Source: Cupriavidus sp. D384 (GTDB lineage: Bacteria > Pseudomonadota > Gammaproteobacteria > Burkholderiales > Burkholderiaceae). From it: 64,000 nt of DNA. A program made the position numbers and the translations under genes. Where the stretch lies: NCBI RefSeq assembly GCF_001652915.1, contig NZ_BBQI01000039.1:1-64000 (forward strand), given 5' to 3'. This document shows, in pieces, positions 20,558 to 28,599 of the stretch (positions within the stretch are counted from its first letter, which is position 1; each line of letters starts with the position of its first letter). Under the pieces are notes generated by a model. The model ran no database searches. It saw only the letters and a program-made list of their open reading frames with translations, and had not been told where the DNA came from.

Positions 20558-21589
20558 TTAGCCCAGTACGTTGGCGTAGACGTGCTGCGCCAGCTTCTTC
20601 GTATCGGTCGATTTCTTGAGCACGCCAATGCGCTGGAAATCGCCGGCGTAGAACGCGATCTCCTCCTGCAGGTCCACGCCGGTCGGGTGGTGGTTGTAGG
20701 TCAGCGACGCATAGAGCTTGCGCAGGTCCTCGGTGCTGATCTTGGGCGAGTACTTGGCGAAGACCTTGGCCGCCTCGTTCGGGTTCTCGTTGACGTAGTC
20801 GGTGGCCTGCACGATCGAGCGTGCCAGCGCGGACGCAGCGGGCCGGTCGTTGCGGACCAGTTCGCCTCGGGCGCCGATCACGCAGCAGACCTTGCGCGCG
20901 TACTCGCCGGTCAGGTTGGTCGCCAGTTCCACGTAGGCGCCGTTGGTGCGCTTCTCGAGCAGGTAGAGGTTGGGGTCGCCGTCGGCAATCGCCTGGATCT
21001 CGCCCTTGTCCACGGCCACGCCGAGCAGGTCTGCCGGGTACTGGCGCCAGGTGATGTCGCGATCCGGGTCGATCCCGTTCTTTGCCAGCAGGATCGTGAA
21101 GAAATGCTTGCCGGGCGCGGCCAGGTCGCTGACGCCCACGGTCTTGCCCTTGAGCGCCTGCAGGTTGGTCACGCCGGCGGCCTTGGCGCCCACCAGCCGC
21201 ACGCAGCCGCCGTGCGAGCTGCCGATGATCTTGACGTCGAAGCCGGCTTCGAGCGGCTTGAGCCAGCGGTGGATCATGCCCACGGCGGCATCGGCCTTGC
21301 CGGTGGCGATGGATTCCAGCAGCTGGTCGGTGGACCCGCTGTAGTTGATCAGGTCCACCTGCAGCCCGTTCTTCTCGAAGAAGCCCTTTTCCTGGGCCAC
21401 CACGATCGGCGTCAGGCAGAACGAGTTCTGGTTCCACGCAAAGGTCAGCTTGCGCGGCGCGGACCAGGCCTGGCGGCCCAGGATCAGGGCCGGTGCGGCA
21501 ATGGCCGCCGTGCCGGCGAGCCGCAGGACGCTGCGGCGGCGTGCATCAGGTTGATCAGGTTGATCAGGTTGGAAGGTGTTCTGGCTCAT
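20558..21589 (-). CDS. ABC transporter substrate-binding protein, NMT1/SsuA type
   Basis: A 343-residue periplasmic protein. The leader DARRRSVLRLAGTAAIAAPA has an RRxxLR run before a weakly hydrophobic segment, suggesting Tat export. The mature part opens RKLTFAWNQNSFCLTPIVVA, typical of NMT1/SsuA/TauA proteins. The N-terminal Asp-Gln-Pro repeats come from three 9-bp tandem units. It lies between the flavin monooxygenase and the permease. The ligand is unknown; an organosulfur compound is inferred from context. Confidence 0.88.
   Translation of the reverse strand: MSQNTFQPDQPDQPDARRRSVLRLAGTAAIAAPALILGRQAWSAPRKLTFAWNQNSFCLTPIVVAQEKGFFEKNGLQVDLINYSGSTDQLLESIATGKADAAVGMIHRWLKPLEAGFDVKIIGSSHGGCVRLVGAKAAGVTNLQALKGKTVGVSDLAAPGKHFFTILLAKNGIDPDRDITWRQYPADLLGVAVDKGEIQAIADGDPNLYLLEKRTNGAYVELATNLTGEYARKVCCVIGARGELVRNDRPAASALARSIVQATDYVNENPNEAAKVFAKYSPKISTEDLRKLYASLTYNHHPTGVDLQEEIAFYAGDFQRIGVLKKSTDTKKLAQHVYANVLG
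21545..21571. repeat. Three tandem 9-bp units in the binding-protein leader
   Basis: ATCAGGTTG repeats three times without error (21545-21553, 21554-21562, 21563-21571), in frame at the start of the binding-protein gene and encoding Asp-Gln-Pro units before the signal peptide. Confidence 0.9.
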
Positions 21590-21625
21590 GATTTCCCGCT
21601 CCCCGTTGTTGTTGGTGTGGGTGGT

Positions 21626-22717
21626 TCAGGCGGCGCGGCGGCGCTGTTCGGCATCGCGCTGTGCCACCAGCTCGCGCACGCGCGGAATCAGCTCGCGGCC
21701 ATAGTCGACGGTGTCTTCGAGCGGATCGAAGCCGCGGATCAGGAAGGTGGTGACGCCCAGGTCGTAGTACGCCAGCAGGGCATCGGCCACCTGTTCCGGC
21801 GTGCCGACCAGGCCCGTGGAGTTCGAGCGGCCGCCTGTTTCGCGTGCGATGGCCGTCCACAGGCGCTGGTCGACGCGGTCACCTTGCCCGGCCGCCGCCA
21901 GAAGCCGGCGCGCGCCTTCGCTCTGCTGGGGGCCGCCCCGGCTGTAGCCGGCCTGCACGCGCAGTGCGCGGGTGCGTTCGAGGATGTCGTCGGCACGCTG
22001 CCACGCCTTTTCTTCGGTATCGGCCAGCACGGGCCGGAACGACACCGAGAAATTGACCTCGCGGCCGTGCTTTGCCGCCTCGGCGCGCACGCGCGTGGTC
22101 AGTTCGCGCACCTGGTCGAGCGACTCGCCCCACAGCGCATAGACATCGGCATGCTTGCCGGCGACGGCAATGGCTGCTTCGGACGCGCCGCCGAAGTAGA
22201 TCGGCACATGGGGCTGCTGCGCCGGCTTGACCTCGGAGAAGCCGCGCTCGAAGCGGAAGAAGGCGCCCGCGTGGTCAAACGGCTGCGGCTCCGTCCAGAT
22301 GCGCCGCAGGATGCCCAGGTACTCGTCGGTGCGGGCATAGCGCTGGTCGTGGTCCAGATAATCGCCGTCGCGCTTCTGTTCGTCGTCAGAGCCACCGGAG
22401 ATGAAGTGAACGCCGAGCCGGCCGCCGCTGAACTGGTCCAGCGTGGCGATCTGGCGCGCGGCGAGCGTGGGTGACGTGAAGCCGGGGCGGTGGGCCAGCA
22501 TGAAGTGGATCCGCTCGGTCACCGCGGCTGCGTACGAGATGGTCAGCGTGGCGGATGGGCCGGTGGAGTGGTGCGGCACCAGGATGCGGTCGAACCCGGC
22601 CTGCTCGTGGGCCTGCGCAAACGCGCGCACATAGTCGCGATCGATCACGGGCCCGGCGGGCGGATGGATTTCCGATTGCTTCTGGCTCTGGATCATGCCG
22701 ATGAAATTGACGCTCAT
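21626..22717 (-). CDS. LLM-class flavin monooxygenase, SsuD-like
   Basis: A 363-residue FMNH2-dependent luciferase-like monooxygenase, closest in layout to alkanesulfonate monooxygenase SsuD. Visible motifs are FDRILVPHHSTGPSATLTIS, HFMLAHRPGFTSPTLAARQI, GRLGVHFISGGSDDEQKRDG and PIYFGGASEAAIAVAGKHAD. ATG 22717 is chosen because AGGAG lies ten bases upstream. It is first in the leftward operon, so transport and desulfonation are co-expressed. No flavin reductase gene is seen nearby. Confidence 0.88.
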   Translation of the reverse strand: MSVNFIGMIQSQKQSEIHPPAGPVIDRDYVRAFAQAHEQAGFDRILVPHHSTGPSATLTISYAAAVTERIHFMLAHRPGFTSPTLAARQIATLDQFSGGRLGVHFISGGSDDEQKRDGDYLDHDQRYARTDEYLGILRRIWTEPQPFDHAGAFFRFERGFSEVKPAQQPHVPIYFGGASEAAIAVAGKHADVYALWGESLDQVRELTTRVRAEAAKHGREVNFSVSFRPVLADTEEKAWQRADDILERTRALRVQAGYSRGGPQQSEGARRLLAAAGQGDRVDQRLWTAIARETGGRSNSTGLVGTPEQVADALLAYYDLGVTTFLIRGFDPLEDTVDYGRELIPRVRELVAQRDAEQRRRAA

Positions 22718-22918
22718 GCGTGGCGCTCCTGGTTTGCCTGGATGGTGTACGGGTATGGACGACAACCGTACGCCCCCGCGCCTGCAGACCCAACGAATAA
22801 AAACGCCGCTCCATATGCAGCAAAAACCGCGGCTCGATATGCGATATGCGTCGTTATCAACGCCCGGCATGCGGCGGTACGCTATGTGACGCCTGATCCC
22901 ATCCCCCGAAGGAAATCC
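22718..22918. promoter_or_regulatory. Divergent spacer of the two sulfur operons
   Basis: This 201-base region separates divergent starts and should contain both promoters. A 6-bp dyad GTACGG/CCGTAC (22747-22752, 22766-22771) is visible. I cannot place convincing -35/-10 or -24/-12 elements. Confidence 0.35.
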
Positions 22919-24127
22919 ATGTCTTCGTCATCCCTGCATCGCCTGCCGACCCCGGCGGCACGGCTGGACGATGTGCTGGCCGAACTGGCCGCGCGCTTTG
23001 CCACTACCGCCACCATCCACGACACCGACGGCACGTTTGCGCACGACAATTTCGCGCTGCTGCACCGCTACAAGCTGATCGCGCAGGTGGTGCCGTCCGC
23101 GCATGGCGGGGCGGGTGCGGGGCTGGCCGAAGCGCGGCGCATCATTGCGGCCGTGGCGGGTGGCGATGCGGCCACCGCGCTCGTGCTGACGATGACCTAC
23201 CTGCAGCATCGGGCCATTGGCCGCGCCGATTCGCGCTGGCCGGACGCGGTGCGCCAGCAGGTGTTCCGCAGCGCCGTGGAGCAGGGCGGCCTGATCAACG
23301 CGCTGCGCGTGGAGCCGGAACTTGGCTCGCCGGCACGCGGCGGGCTGCCCGGCACGGTTGCCACGCGCGTGGGTGATCGCTGGCGGGTGCGCGGCCACAA
23401 GCTCTACACCACCGGCATCCCGGCCCTGCGCTGGCTGGCGGTATGGGCGCGCACGCACGAGCCGGAGCCGCGCGTGGGCATCTTCCTGGTGCCGAAACCG
23501 GACGCCGATACGCCCGGCATCCGCGTGATCGAAAGCTGGAATCATCTGGGGCTGCGCGCGTCAGGCAGCCACGAGACGGTCTTCGAGGATGTCTGGATTC
23601 CGTTGGAAAACGCAGTGGACATCCGGCCGCCCGCGGCCTGGGCGCCGGCCGGCGGCAGCCAGGCGGACATCGACGCCAATGCCGACCAGCAGGCGTGGAT
23701 GGTGACGCTGCTGGGCAGTCTGTACGATGCCGTGGCACGTGCGGGCTTCGACTGGATCCGCCAGTTCGTGCGCGAGCGGGCGCCGGGCAGCCTTGGCAAG
23801 CCGCTGGCGAGCCTGCCGCGCGTGCAGGAGTCGATTGGCGAGATCGCTGCGCTGCTGCGCGTGAACGGGGTGCTGCTGGACGACATTGCCGCCCGCAGCG
23901 ATGCCGGCACGCCACCGCTGCCGGCCGACAGCGGCCTGCTCAAGTACACCGTCACGTCGAACGCGATCCGCGCCGTGGAACTGGCGCTGCAACTGTCGGG
24001 CAATCACGGGCTGAGCCGGCACAACCCGCTGGAACGCCACTATCGCGACGTGCTCTGCAGCCGCATCCACACCCCGCAGAACGACGCCATCCTCACCGCC
24101 GCCGGACGCGTGGCGCTGGGGGCCTGA
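22919..24127 (+). CDS. Acyl-CoA dehydrogenase-fold flavin monooxygenase, SfnB/DszC-like
   Basis: A 402-residue flavoprotein of the acyl-CoA dehydrogenase superfamily. It has GDRWRVRGHKLYTTGIPALR, WNHLGLRASGSHETVFEDVW and the C-terminal LALQLSGNHGLSRHNPLERH followed by YRDV, the pattern of SfnB/DszC-type enzymes acting on sulfur compounds. The usual catalytic base region of true dehydrogenases is not evident. GAAGGA precedes ATG 22919. Placement opposite the SsuD-like gene supports an organosulfur role; the exact substrate is not known. Confidence 0.82.
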   Translation: MSSSSLHRLPTPAARLDDVLAELAARFATTATIHDTDGTFAHDNFALLHRYKLIAQVVPSAHGGAGAGLAEARRIIAAVAGGDAATALVLTMTYLQHRAIGRADSRWPDAVRQQVFRSAVEQGGLINALRVEPELGSPARGGLPGTVATRVGDRWRVRGHKLYTTGIPALRWLAVWARTHEPEPRVGIFLVPKPDADTPGIRVIESWNHLGLRASGSHETVFEDVWIPLENAVDIRPPAAWAPAGGSQADIDANADQQAWMVTLLGSLYDAVARAGFDWIRQFVRERAPGSLGKPLASLPRVQESIGEIAALLRVNGVLLDDIAARSDAGTPPLPADSGLLKYTVTSNAIRAVELALQLSGNHGLSRHNPLERHYRDVLCSRIHTPQNDAILTAAGRVALGA

Positions 24128-24214
24128 ACCGGCGTGCCGACAACTGCCCGCCGTGCTATGGTTGTGTGCGATGTGCCGCAGCCTAGACGGCACACGTAAA
24201 TCTGGAGACAAGCC

Positions 24215-24835
24215 ATGGCTGGGACACTACCTGGCGCGCAGGCGCTGGCGCCGCTACGCGACTTCATCACCGCCTTTTCCGCCTTGCTGGACCAGCAGCC
24301 GGACGAGCCCCGCATCCTCGCCGAAGGCGGCCGGCTGCTCGCCAGGCTGGTGGCGCGCGACGACTGGCTGCCCGACAGCTATGCGCAGCCCCATCCCGAG
24401 TACTACCAGCAGATGCTGCTGCACTGCGATTCCGCCGAACGGTTCTCGATCGTCAGCTTTGTCTGGGGGCCCGGACAACGCACGCCCATCCACGACCATA
24501 CGGTGTGGGGCCTGATCGGCATGCTGCGCGGCGCCGAGTACGCGCAGTCGTACGCGATTGGCGGCGGCGGCGTGCCGCGCCCGGAGGGCCAGCCGGTGCG
24601 CCTGGAACCGGGTCAGGTGGAGGCCGTGTCGCCCACGGTGGGCGATATCCACCGCGTTCACAATGCCTTCGACGACCGCGTATCGATCAGCATCCATGTC
24701 TACGGCGCCAATATTGGCGCGGTAAGCCGCCATGTCTATCCGGAGGCCGGCGGCACCAAGACGTTCATCTCCGGCTACTCGAATACCACCTTGCCCAATC
24801 CCTGGGACCGCTCGAAGGAATCCGTCGCATCATGA
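24215..24835 (+). CDS. Gln-type thiol dioxygenase (cysteine/3-mercaptopropionate dioxygenase)
   Basis: A 206-residue cupin iron enzyme oxidising a thiol to a sulfinate with O2. Iron ligands are His93 and His95 in RTPIHDHTVWG and His146 in DIHRVHN; Tyr163 matches the conserved active-site Tyr. Where mammalian cysteine dioxygenase has substrate-binding Arg60 (motif YTRN), this protein has Gln66 (YYQQM), and no Cys stands at the cross-link position. Those traits mark the Gln-type group that includes 3-mercaptopropionate dioxygenases. The stop overlaps the rhodanese start (ATGA). Confidence 0.9.
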   Translation: MAGTLPGAQALAPLRDFITAFSALLDQQPDEPRILAEGGRLLARLVARDDWLPDSYAQPHPEYYQQMLLHCDSAERFSIVSFVWGPGQRTPIHDHTVWGLIGMLRGAEYAQSYAIGGGGVPRPEGQPVRLEPGQVEAVSPTVGDIHRVHNAFDDRVSISIHVYGANIGAVSRHVYPEAGGTKTFISGYSNTTLPNPWDRSKESVAS

Positions 24836-26433
24836 CCGCAGCCAGCCATCCGTTTCCCGTCACCACCAGCCAGGCAGTGCGCCAGGCGTTGCTGGACCGC
24901 ACCGAGATCGCGCTGGTGGATGTGCGCGAGGAAGATCCGTTCGCGCAAGAGCATCCGCTGTGGGCGGCCAACTTTCCGCTGTCGAAGCTGGAACTGGAAG
25001 CGTGGACCCGCATTCCGCGACGCGACACCCGCATCGTGGTCTACGGCGAGCATGACGGCCAGGATCTGGCGCCGCGTGCTGCCGGCGTGCTGCGTTCGCT
25101 TGGCTATACCGATGTGTCGCTGCTCGACGGCGGCCTGGGCGCATGGATTGCCGGTGGCGGCGAGGTGTTTCGCGATGTCAACGTGCCCAGCAAGTCATTC
25201 GGAGAAGTGGTGGAGGCCAGGCGGCACACGCCTTCGCTGAGCGCCACCGAGGTGCAGGCGCTGATCGATCGCAAGGCCGATGTGGTGATCGTCGACGCGC
25301 GCCGCTTCGACGAGTACCAGACCATGAACATTCCCACGTCGACCAGTGTGCCCGGCGCGGAGCTGGTGCTGCGCGTGCGTGAGCTGGCGCCCGACCCTGG
25401 CACGCAGGTCATCGTCAATTGCGCGGGCCGTACGCGCAGCATTATCGGGACGCAGTCGCTGATCAATGCCGGCATTCCGAATCCGGTGGCAGCGCTGGGC
25501 AACGGCACGATCGGCTGGACCCTGGCGGGACAGACCTTGTCGCACGGTGCCAGCCGCCGTGCACCGGCCCAGGTGGGCGCCGGCAATCTGGAGCATGCCC
25601 GCACGGGTGCTCGCGCCATCGCCGACAAGGCAGGCGTGAAACGCATTGCTTTCGGGGCGCTGGCATCGCTGGACGCACCGGGGCGCACTGTGTACCGCTT
25701 CGACGTGCGCACGCCCGAGGAATATGCCGATGGTCATCTGCCCGGCTTTGCCAGTGCCCCGGGCGGCCAGCTGGTGCAGGAAACCGATCACAATGCGCCG
25801 GTGCGCGGCGCACGCATCGTGCTGGCGGATGACGACGATGTGCGTGCGAACATGAGCGCGTCGTGGCTGGCCCAGATGGGGTGGGATGTCTTCGTCGTGG
25901 AACCGGTTGGCGACGCCCAGCGCAGCGAGCGGGGAGCACCCGCGGCGAATCGTCCCGCCACGCCGGACGTGGCCACGGTCTCGCCAGCAACGCTGTCGAG
26001 CTGGCTGGAAGCGGGAGACGTCGCAGTGATCGACGTGACGGCCAGCGCCAACTACGTCAAGCGCCATATCCCGGGCGCGTGGTACGCGATCCGGGCGCAA
26101 CTGGCCCAGGCACTGCGTCAGATTCCGCCGGCCCGCCGCTACGTACTGACATGCGGGTCGAGCCTGCTGGCGCGGTTTGCGGCGGCAGACCTGCGGGCCC
26201 TGACAGCAGCGGACGTGTTTGTGCTGGAGGGCGGCAACGCGGCGTGGTTTGACGCAGGCCTGCCGGTGGAGCAAGGCGAGACACGCCTGGCCGTGCCGCG
26301 TACGGACCGATACCGCCGCCCCTACGAGGGTACCGACAACGCGGCCGCAGCCATGCAGGCCTATCTCGACTGGGAATTCGGCCTGATCGCGCAACTCGAT
26401 CGCGACGGCACGCATTTCTTTGCGGTGGCTTGA
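24832..26433 (+). CDS. Four-module rhodanese (sulfurtransferase) protein
   Basis: A 533-residue cytoplasmic protein of four tandem rhodanese modules, about 1-110, 125-235, 260-370 and 385-500. Modules two and four have active-loop Cys (VIVNCAGRTRSII and VLTCGSSLLA). Modules one and three have acidic loops without Cys (VVYGEHDGQD, VLADDDDVRA) and are probably structural. It overlaps the thiol dioxygenase by four bases, so the two are translationally coupled. A role handling sulfane sulfur or sulfite from sulfinate breakdown is inference. Confidence 0.88.
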   Translation: MTAASHPFPVTTSQAVRQALLDRTEIALVDVREEDPFAQEHPLWAANFPLSKLELEAWTRIPRRDTRIVVYGEHDGQDLAPRAAGVLRSLGYTDVSLLDGGLGAWIAGGGEVFRDVNVPSKSFGEVVEARRHTPSLSATEVQALIDRKADVVIVDARRFDEYQTMNIPTSTSVPGAELVLRVRELAPDPGTQVIVNCAGRTRSIIGTQSLINAGIPNPVAALGNGTIGWTLAGQTLSHGASRRAPAQVGAGNLEHARTGARAIADKAGVKRIAFGALASLDAPGRTVYRFDVRTPEEYADGHLPGFASAPGGQLVQETDHNAPVRGARIVLADDDDVRANMSASWLAQMGWDVFVVEPVGDAQRSERGAPAANRPATPDVATVSPATLSSWLEAGDVAVIDVTASANYVKRHIPGAWYAIRAQLAQALRQIPPARRYVLTCGSSLLARFAAADLRALTAADVFVLEGGNAAWFDAGLPVEQGETRLAVPRTDRYRRPYEGTDNAAAAMQAYLDWEFGLIAQLDRDGTHFFAVA

Positions 26434-26483
26434 GCCAGTTCGCATTGCGCCAAGGCAAGGCCCCTGTGCAACGCAGGGTGCCA

Positions 26484-26517
26484 TGCCCAAATGCAACAGG
26501 AATGTTCCATTTGGGCA
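26484..26517. promoter_or_regulatory. Long hairpin/dyad between the rhodanese and nucleotidyltransferase genes
   Basis: Outer arms TGCCCAAATG (26484-26493) and CATTTGGGCA (26508-26517) are perfect 10-bp complements. Inside, after a C/C mismatch, AACA (26495-26498) pairs with TGTT (26503-26506) around a GGAA loop. No T-tract follows on either side. It could be an operator for the downstream pair or an RNA element. Confidence 0.7.
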
Positions 26518-26616
26518 CAGAAGTTTACGCCGATACGTGTGAAGATCCCCCCTCGAAAACACGGCACCGCCTTTCTCATCCGAAAGGCAGGGGCCACAGA
26601 AACTGGGGGTCAATCC

Positions 26617-27234
26617 ATGAATGTCGTACCGATACCCGCGTGGAATGATGAGCGGGTGCTGCCGCCGGTGAACGGGCTCCATCCGGTGAGCATGGAACGG
26701 TCGCCTTACAACGTATCGCTGATTGCGTTGGTGGAGCGATTTGCCACGTCATTGCATCGCTGCAAGCTTTTGCAGGGACTGCTGGCGTTCAGGAAGGCGC
26801 TTCATGAAGCCGGCGTCCGCAGCGGTTTCCAATGGATCGACGGCAGTTTTTCCGAGGACATCGAAACGCTGGAGTGGCGCGACCCGCGCGACATCGACGT
26901 CGTGACGTTCCTGGACGACCACGATCGGATGCTTGCGAAACGGGTACCCCAGCATCTACTTGACCAGCAGTTCGTGAAAAGGCGATTCATGGTGGACAGC
27001 TATTGGGTCGACTCCACCATTTCCATGCGGGACCTGATCTGCCTGTCGACCTATTGGTACAGCCTCTGGTCACATCGTCGAAGCTTGCAGTGGAAAGGCT
27101 TCCTGGAGATCGATCTTGATCCCGCCCTGGATGATTCGGCGCATGACGTCCTTGATGCGGCCGCGTGTCGGCTGACGCAGCGCGCGAATTTCGGTACCCC
27201 TGAACTGCATTTCAAAGGACTGACAAATGACTGA
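26617..27234 (+). CDS. Nucleotidyltransferase-like protein (DUF6932-like)
   Basis: A 205-residue protein with a pol-beta nucleotidyltransferase signature: Gly76-Ser77 in WIDGSFSED, Asp92-x-Asp94 in RDPRDIDVVTFLDD, and a possible third acid in GFLEIDLD (164-168). It resembles DUF6932-type minimal nucleotidyltransferases. GGGGGT precedes ATG 26617. It overlaps the next small gene by eight bases. Base composition is visibly less G+C-rich than the flanks: 26941-27060 counts 54% against 63% at 25681-25740. The target molecule is unknown; such enzymes occur in toxin-antitoxin and antiphage modules. Confidence 0.68.
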   Translation: MNVVPIPAWNDERVLPPVNGLHPVSMERSPYNVSLIALVERFATSLHRCKLLQGLLAFRKALHEAGVRSGFQWIDGSFSEDIETLEWRDPRDIDVVTFLDDHDRMLAKRVPQHLLDQQFVKRRFMVDSYWVDSTISMRDLICLSTYWYSLWSHRRSLQWKGFLEIDLDPALDDSAHDVLDAAACRLTQRANFGTPELHFKGLTND

Positions 27235-27433
27235 ATATCAGATCAACCGGCTGTATGCAGACCGAAACTTTCTCACGAGGATGATCAAGTCGCTGCCGGA
27301 GGGGATTACGCGCCGCAGTCTCGAGTATCGACTCAATCAGGTGCTTGAGGAGCTGGCAGTGGTCCAGGCCCAGGTGCCGGCGCCGCCCTCACAAATCCCG
27401 CGTCCGCGGAATGATCACGGCCTGTCCGTGTAG
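27227..27433 (+). CDS. Small partner protein of the nucleotidyltransferase gene
   Basis: A 68-residue protein, mostly helical (TRRSLEYRLNQVLEELAVVQ suggests a short coiled coil) with a Pro-rich tail. The ATG at 27227 lies inside the end of the preceding gene, so translation is coupled. The last 45 bases overlap the end of the convergent MEKHLA gene. An antitoxin or regulatory partner is plausible from size and coupling only. Confidence 0.6.
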   Translation: MTEYQINRLYADRNFLTRMIKSLPEGITRRSLEYRLNQVLEELAVVQAQVPAPPSQIPRPRNDHGLSV

Positions 27434-27847
27434 CACGCCGTCGGCATCGAACATCTGCCACAGCGTGGCTTCCTCGATCATGAAGCGGCGCCCCGACCTG
27501 GTGATGCGTACGCCCTTGTAGCCCGATTCGTAACCGTGCTGCCGTACGCGTTCGAGAAACCGCTGCCGTTCCTCGCGGTTCGGCGCCTCGGCCGATAGCC
27601 GCGAGGGCAGGCGTGTGATCTCGTCCCAGTCGTATTCGAAGCGCTGCTGGGCGGCCTTGTTGCCGTAGATGAAAACCGGGTCGGGCGCGATGTCATGGGC
27701 CAGGATGGCGAAGGGCGCCGTCTCATAGAGCCATGCGGCGGCCTCGGCCGTGGGCATTGGCTGTGGCACCAATGGCTTGCCAAGCAGCCGTGCGTAGCTG
27801 CTGGCGAGCAGCGCGTAGAACGCGGGGTCGCTGTAACGGGGAAGCAA
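27389..27847 (-). CDS. MEKHLA-domain (PAS-like) protein
   Basis: A 152-residue single-domain protein. The body AAWLYETAPFAILAHDIAPD, PVFIYGNKAAQQRFEYDWDE and GYKGVRITRSGRRFMIEEAT matches the MEKHLA domain, a PAS relative. No ATG is available; TTG 27847 is chosen because GGAGGT lies nine bases upstream, whereas a TTG at 27856 directly abuts it. It is last of three small leftward genes. The ligand and role are unknown. Confidence 0.75.
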   Translation of the reverse strand: MLPRYSDPAFYALLASSYARLLGKPLVPQPMPTAEAAAWLYETAPFAILAHDIAPDPVFIYGNKAAQQRFEYDWDEITRLPSRLSAEAPNREERQRFLERVRQHGYESGYKGVRITRSGRRFMIEEATLWQMFDADGVLHGQAVIIPRTRDL

Positions 27848-27871
27848 GGACGACAAACCTCCGGCCAGCTG

Positions 27872-28108
27872 TCAGGCAGCCCCGGCGGCGCTGCTGAACT
27901 CCGCGAACACGCGGGCCTGGACGGTCTCCATGACTTTCAGTTCTTGTGGATTGGCCGCATCGCTGGCGGTTACGCCGGTGGCATCCTTGGGCTTCGCGCC
28001 GATCGGATAAAAGACAAAGCTCGACCCGAAATCCTTGCCAGCTTCTTTCTTCAGGCTCCGGTTCAGGGCCTTGAGGTACTTCTTTTTCGTGGTCTTGGAC
28101 ATGGGCAT
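27872..28108 (-). CDS. Small basic hypothetical protein
   Basis: A 78-residue protein with a Lys-rich N terminus (MSKTTKKKYLKALNRSLKKE) and a neutral C-terminal helix. ATG 28108 or 28102 can start it. It lies 22 bases after the preceding gene and just before the MEKHLA gene, so it is probably co-transcribed. A nucleic-acid-binding role is only suggested by charge. Confidence 0.55.
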   Translation of the reverse strand: MPMSKTTKKKYLKALNRSLKKEAGKDFGSSFVFYPIGAKPKDATGVTASDAANPQELKVMETVQARVFAEFSSAAGAA

Positions 28109-28130
28109 GTTTTCTTGGTCGCTTCCTGGA

Positions 28131-28406
28131 CTAGTGGTGAACGTGTTTGCCGCGGAGTGCCTGAAGGGCCTTGCGCTCCGTCAGCACCAGCAGGTAATCG
28201 GGAAACTTCGCATCGATCAGCAAGCCGTCCCAGGCATGCCAGAACTCCCACCGTACCTGTTCCACTGGCAACGCAAGCGAGCTGGCGATGCGGGCAATCG
28301 CATCTTCGCCCGCTGCCGGCCTGGCTTTGCGCACAGGGCCTTCGTCGTTTGCCACGCGCTCCTGCATTGGCGGGAATTCCTGGATAACGTCTTCAGAGTG
28401 ATTCAT
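28131..28406 (-). CDS. Small hypothetical protein, DUF3562-like
   Basis: A 91-residue protein whose second half, DAIARIASSLALPVEQVRWE onward to LVLTERKALQALRGKHVHH, resembles DUF3562 proteins common in Burkholderiaceae. GGAG precedes the ATG. It is first of the three small leftward genes. Function unknown. Confidence 0.6.
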   Translation of the reverse strand: MNHSEDVIQEFPPMQERVANDEGPVRKARPAAGEDAIARIASSLALPVEQVRWEFWHAWDGLLIDAKFPDYLLVLTERKALQALRGKHVHH

Positions 28407-28599
28407 CGGGCACTCCAGTTGGGATCGGCGTGAAGCTATGGTAGTCGGCCCCTCTCCATCGAATCAACTTCTGATTGGCTTTGTCTCTAATGTTTATCCG
28501 AGTAACCCCGCGAGCACGTGCCGCAGCGTCCGACTCTGGAAAGCACGGAGGCCGCAAGGCGGGTAGAAATGACCAAGATAACGCCGGACAAGGGACTGG

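Noticed and set aside
19982-22474. 830-codon plus-strand frame across the sulfur ABC operon
   Set aside because: It runs antisense through three real genes, crossing their boundaries, and has no recognisable motif.
26505-26535. Sigma-54 promoter suggested by GGGCAC downstream of the dyad
   Set aside because: The required GC at the -12 position, ten bases after the GG, is absent.
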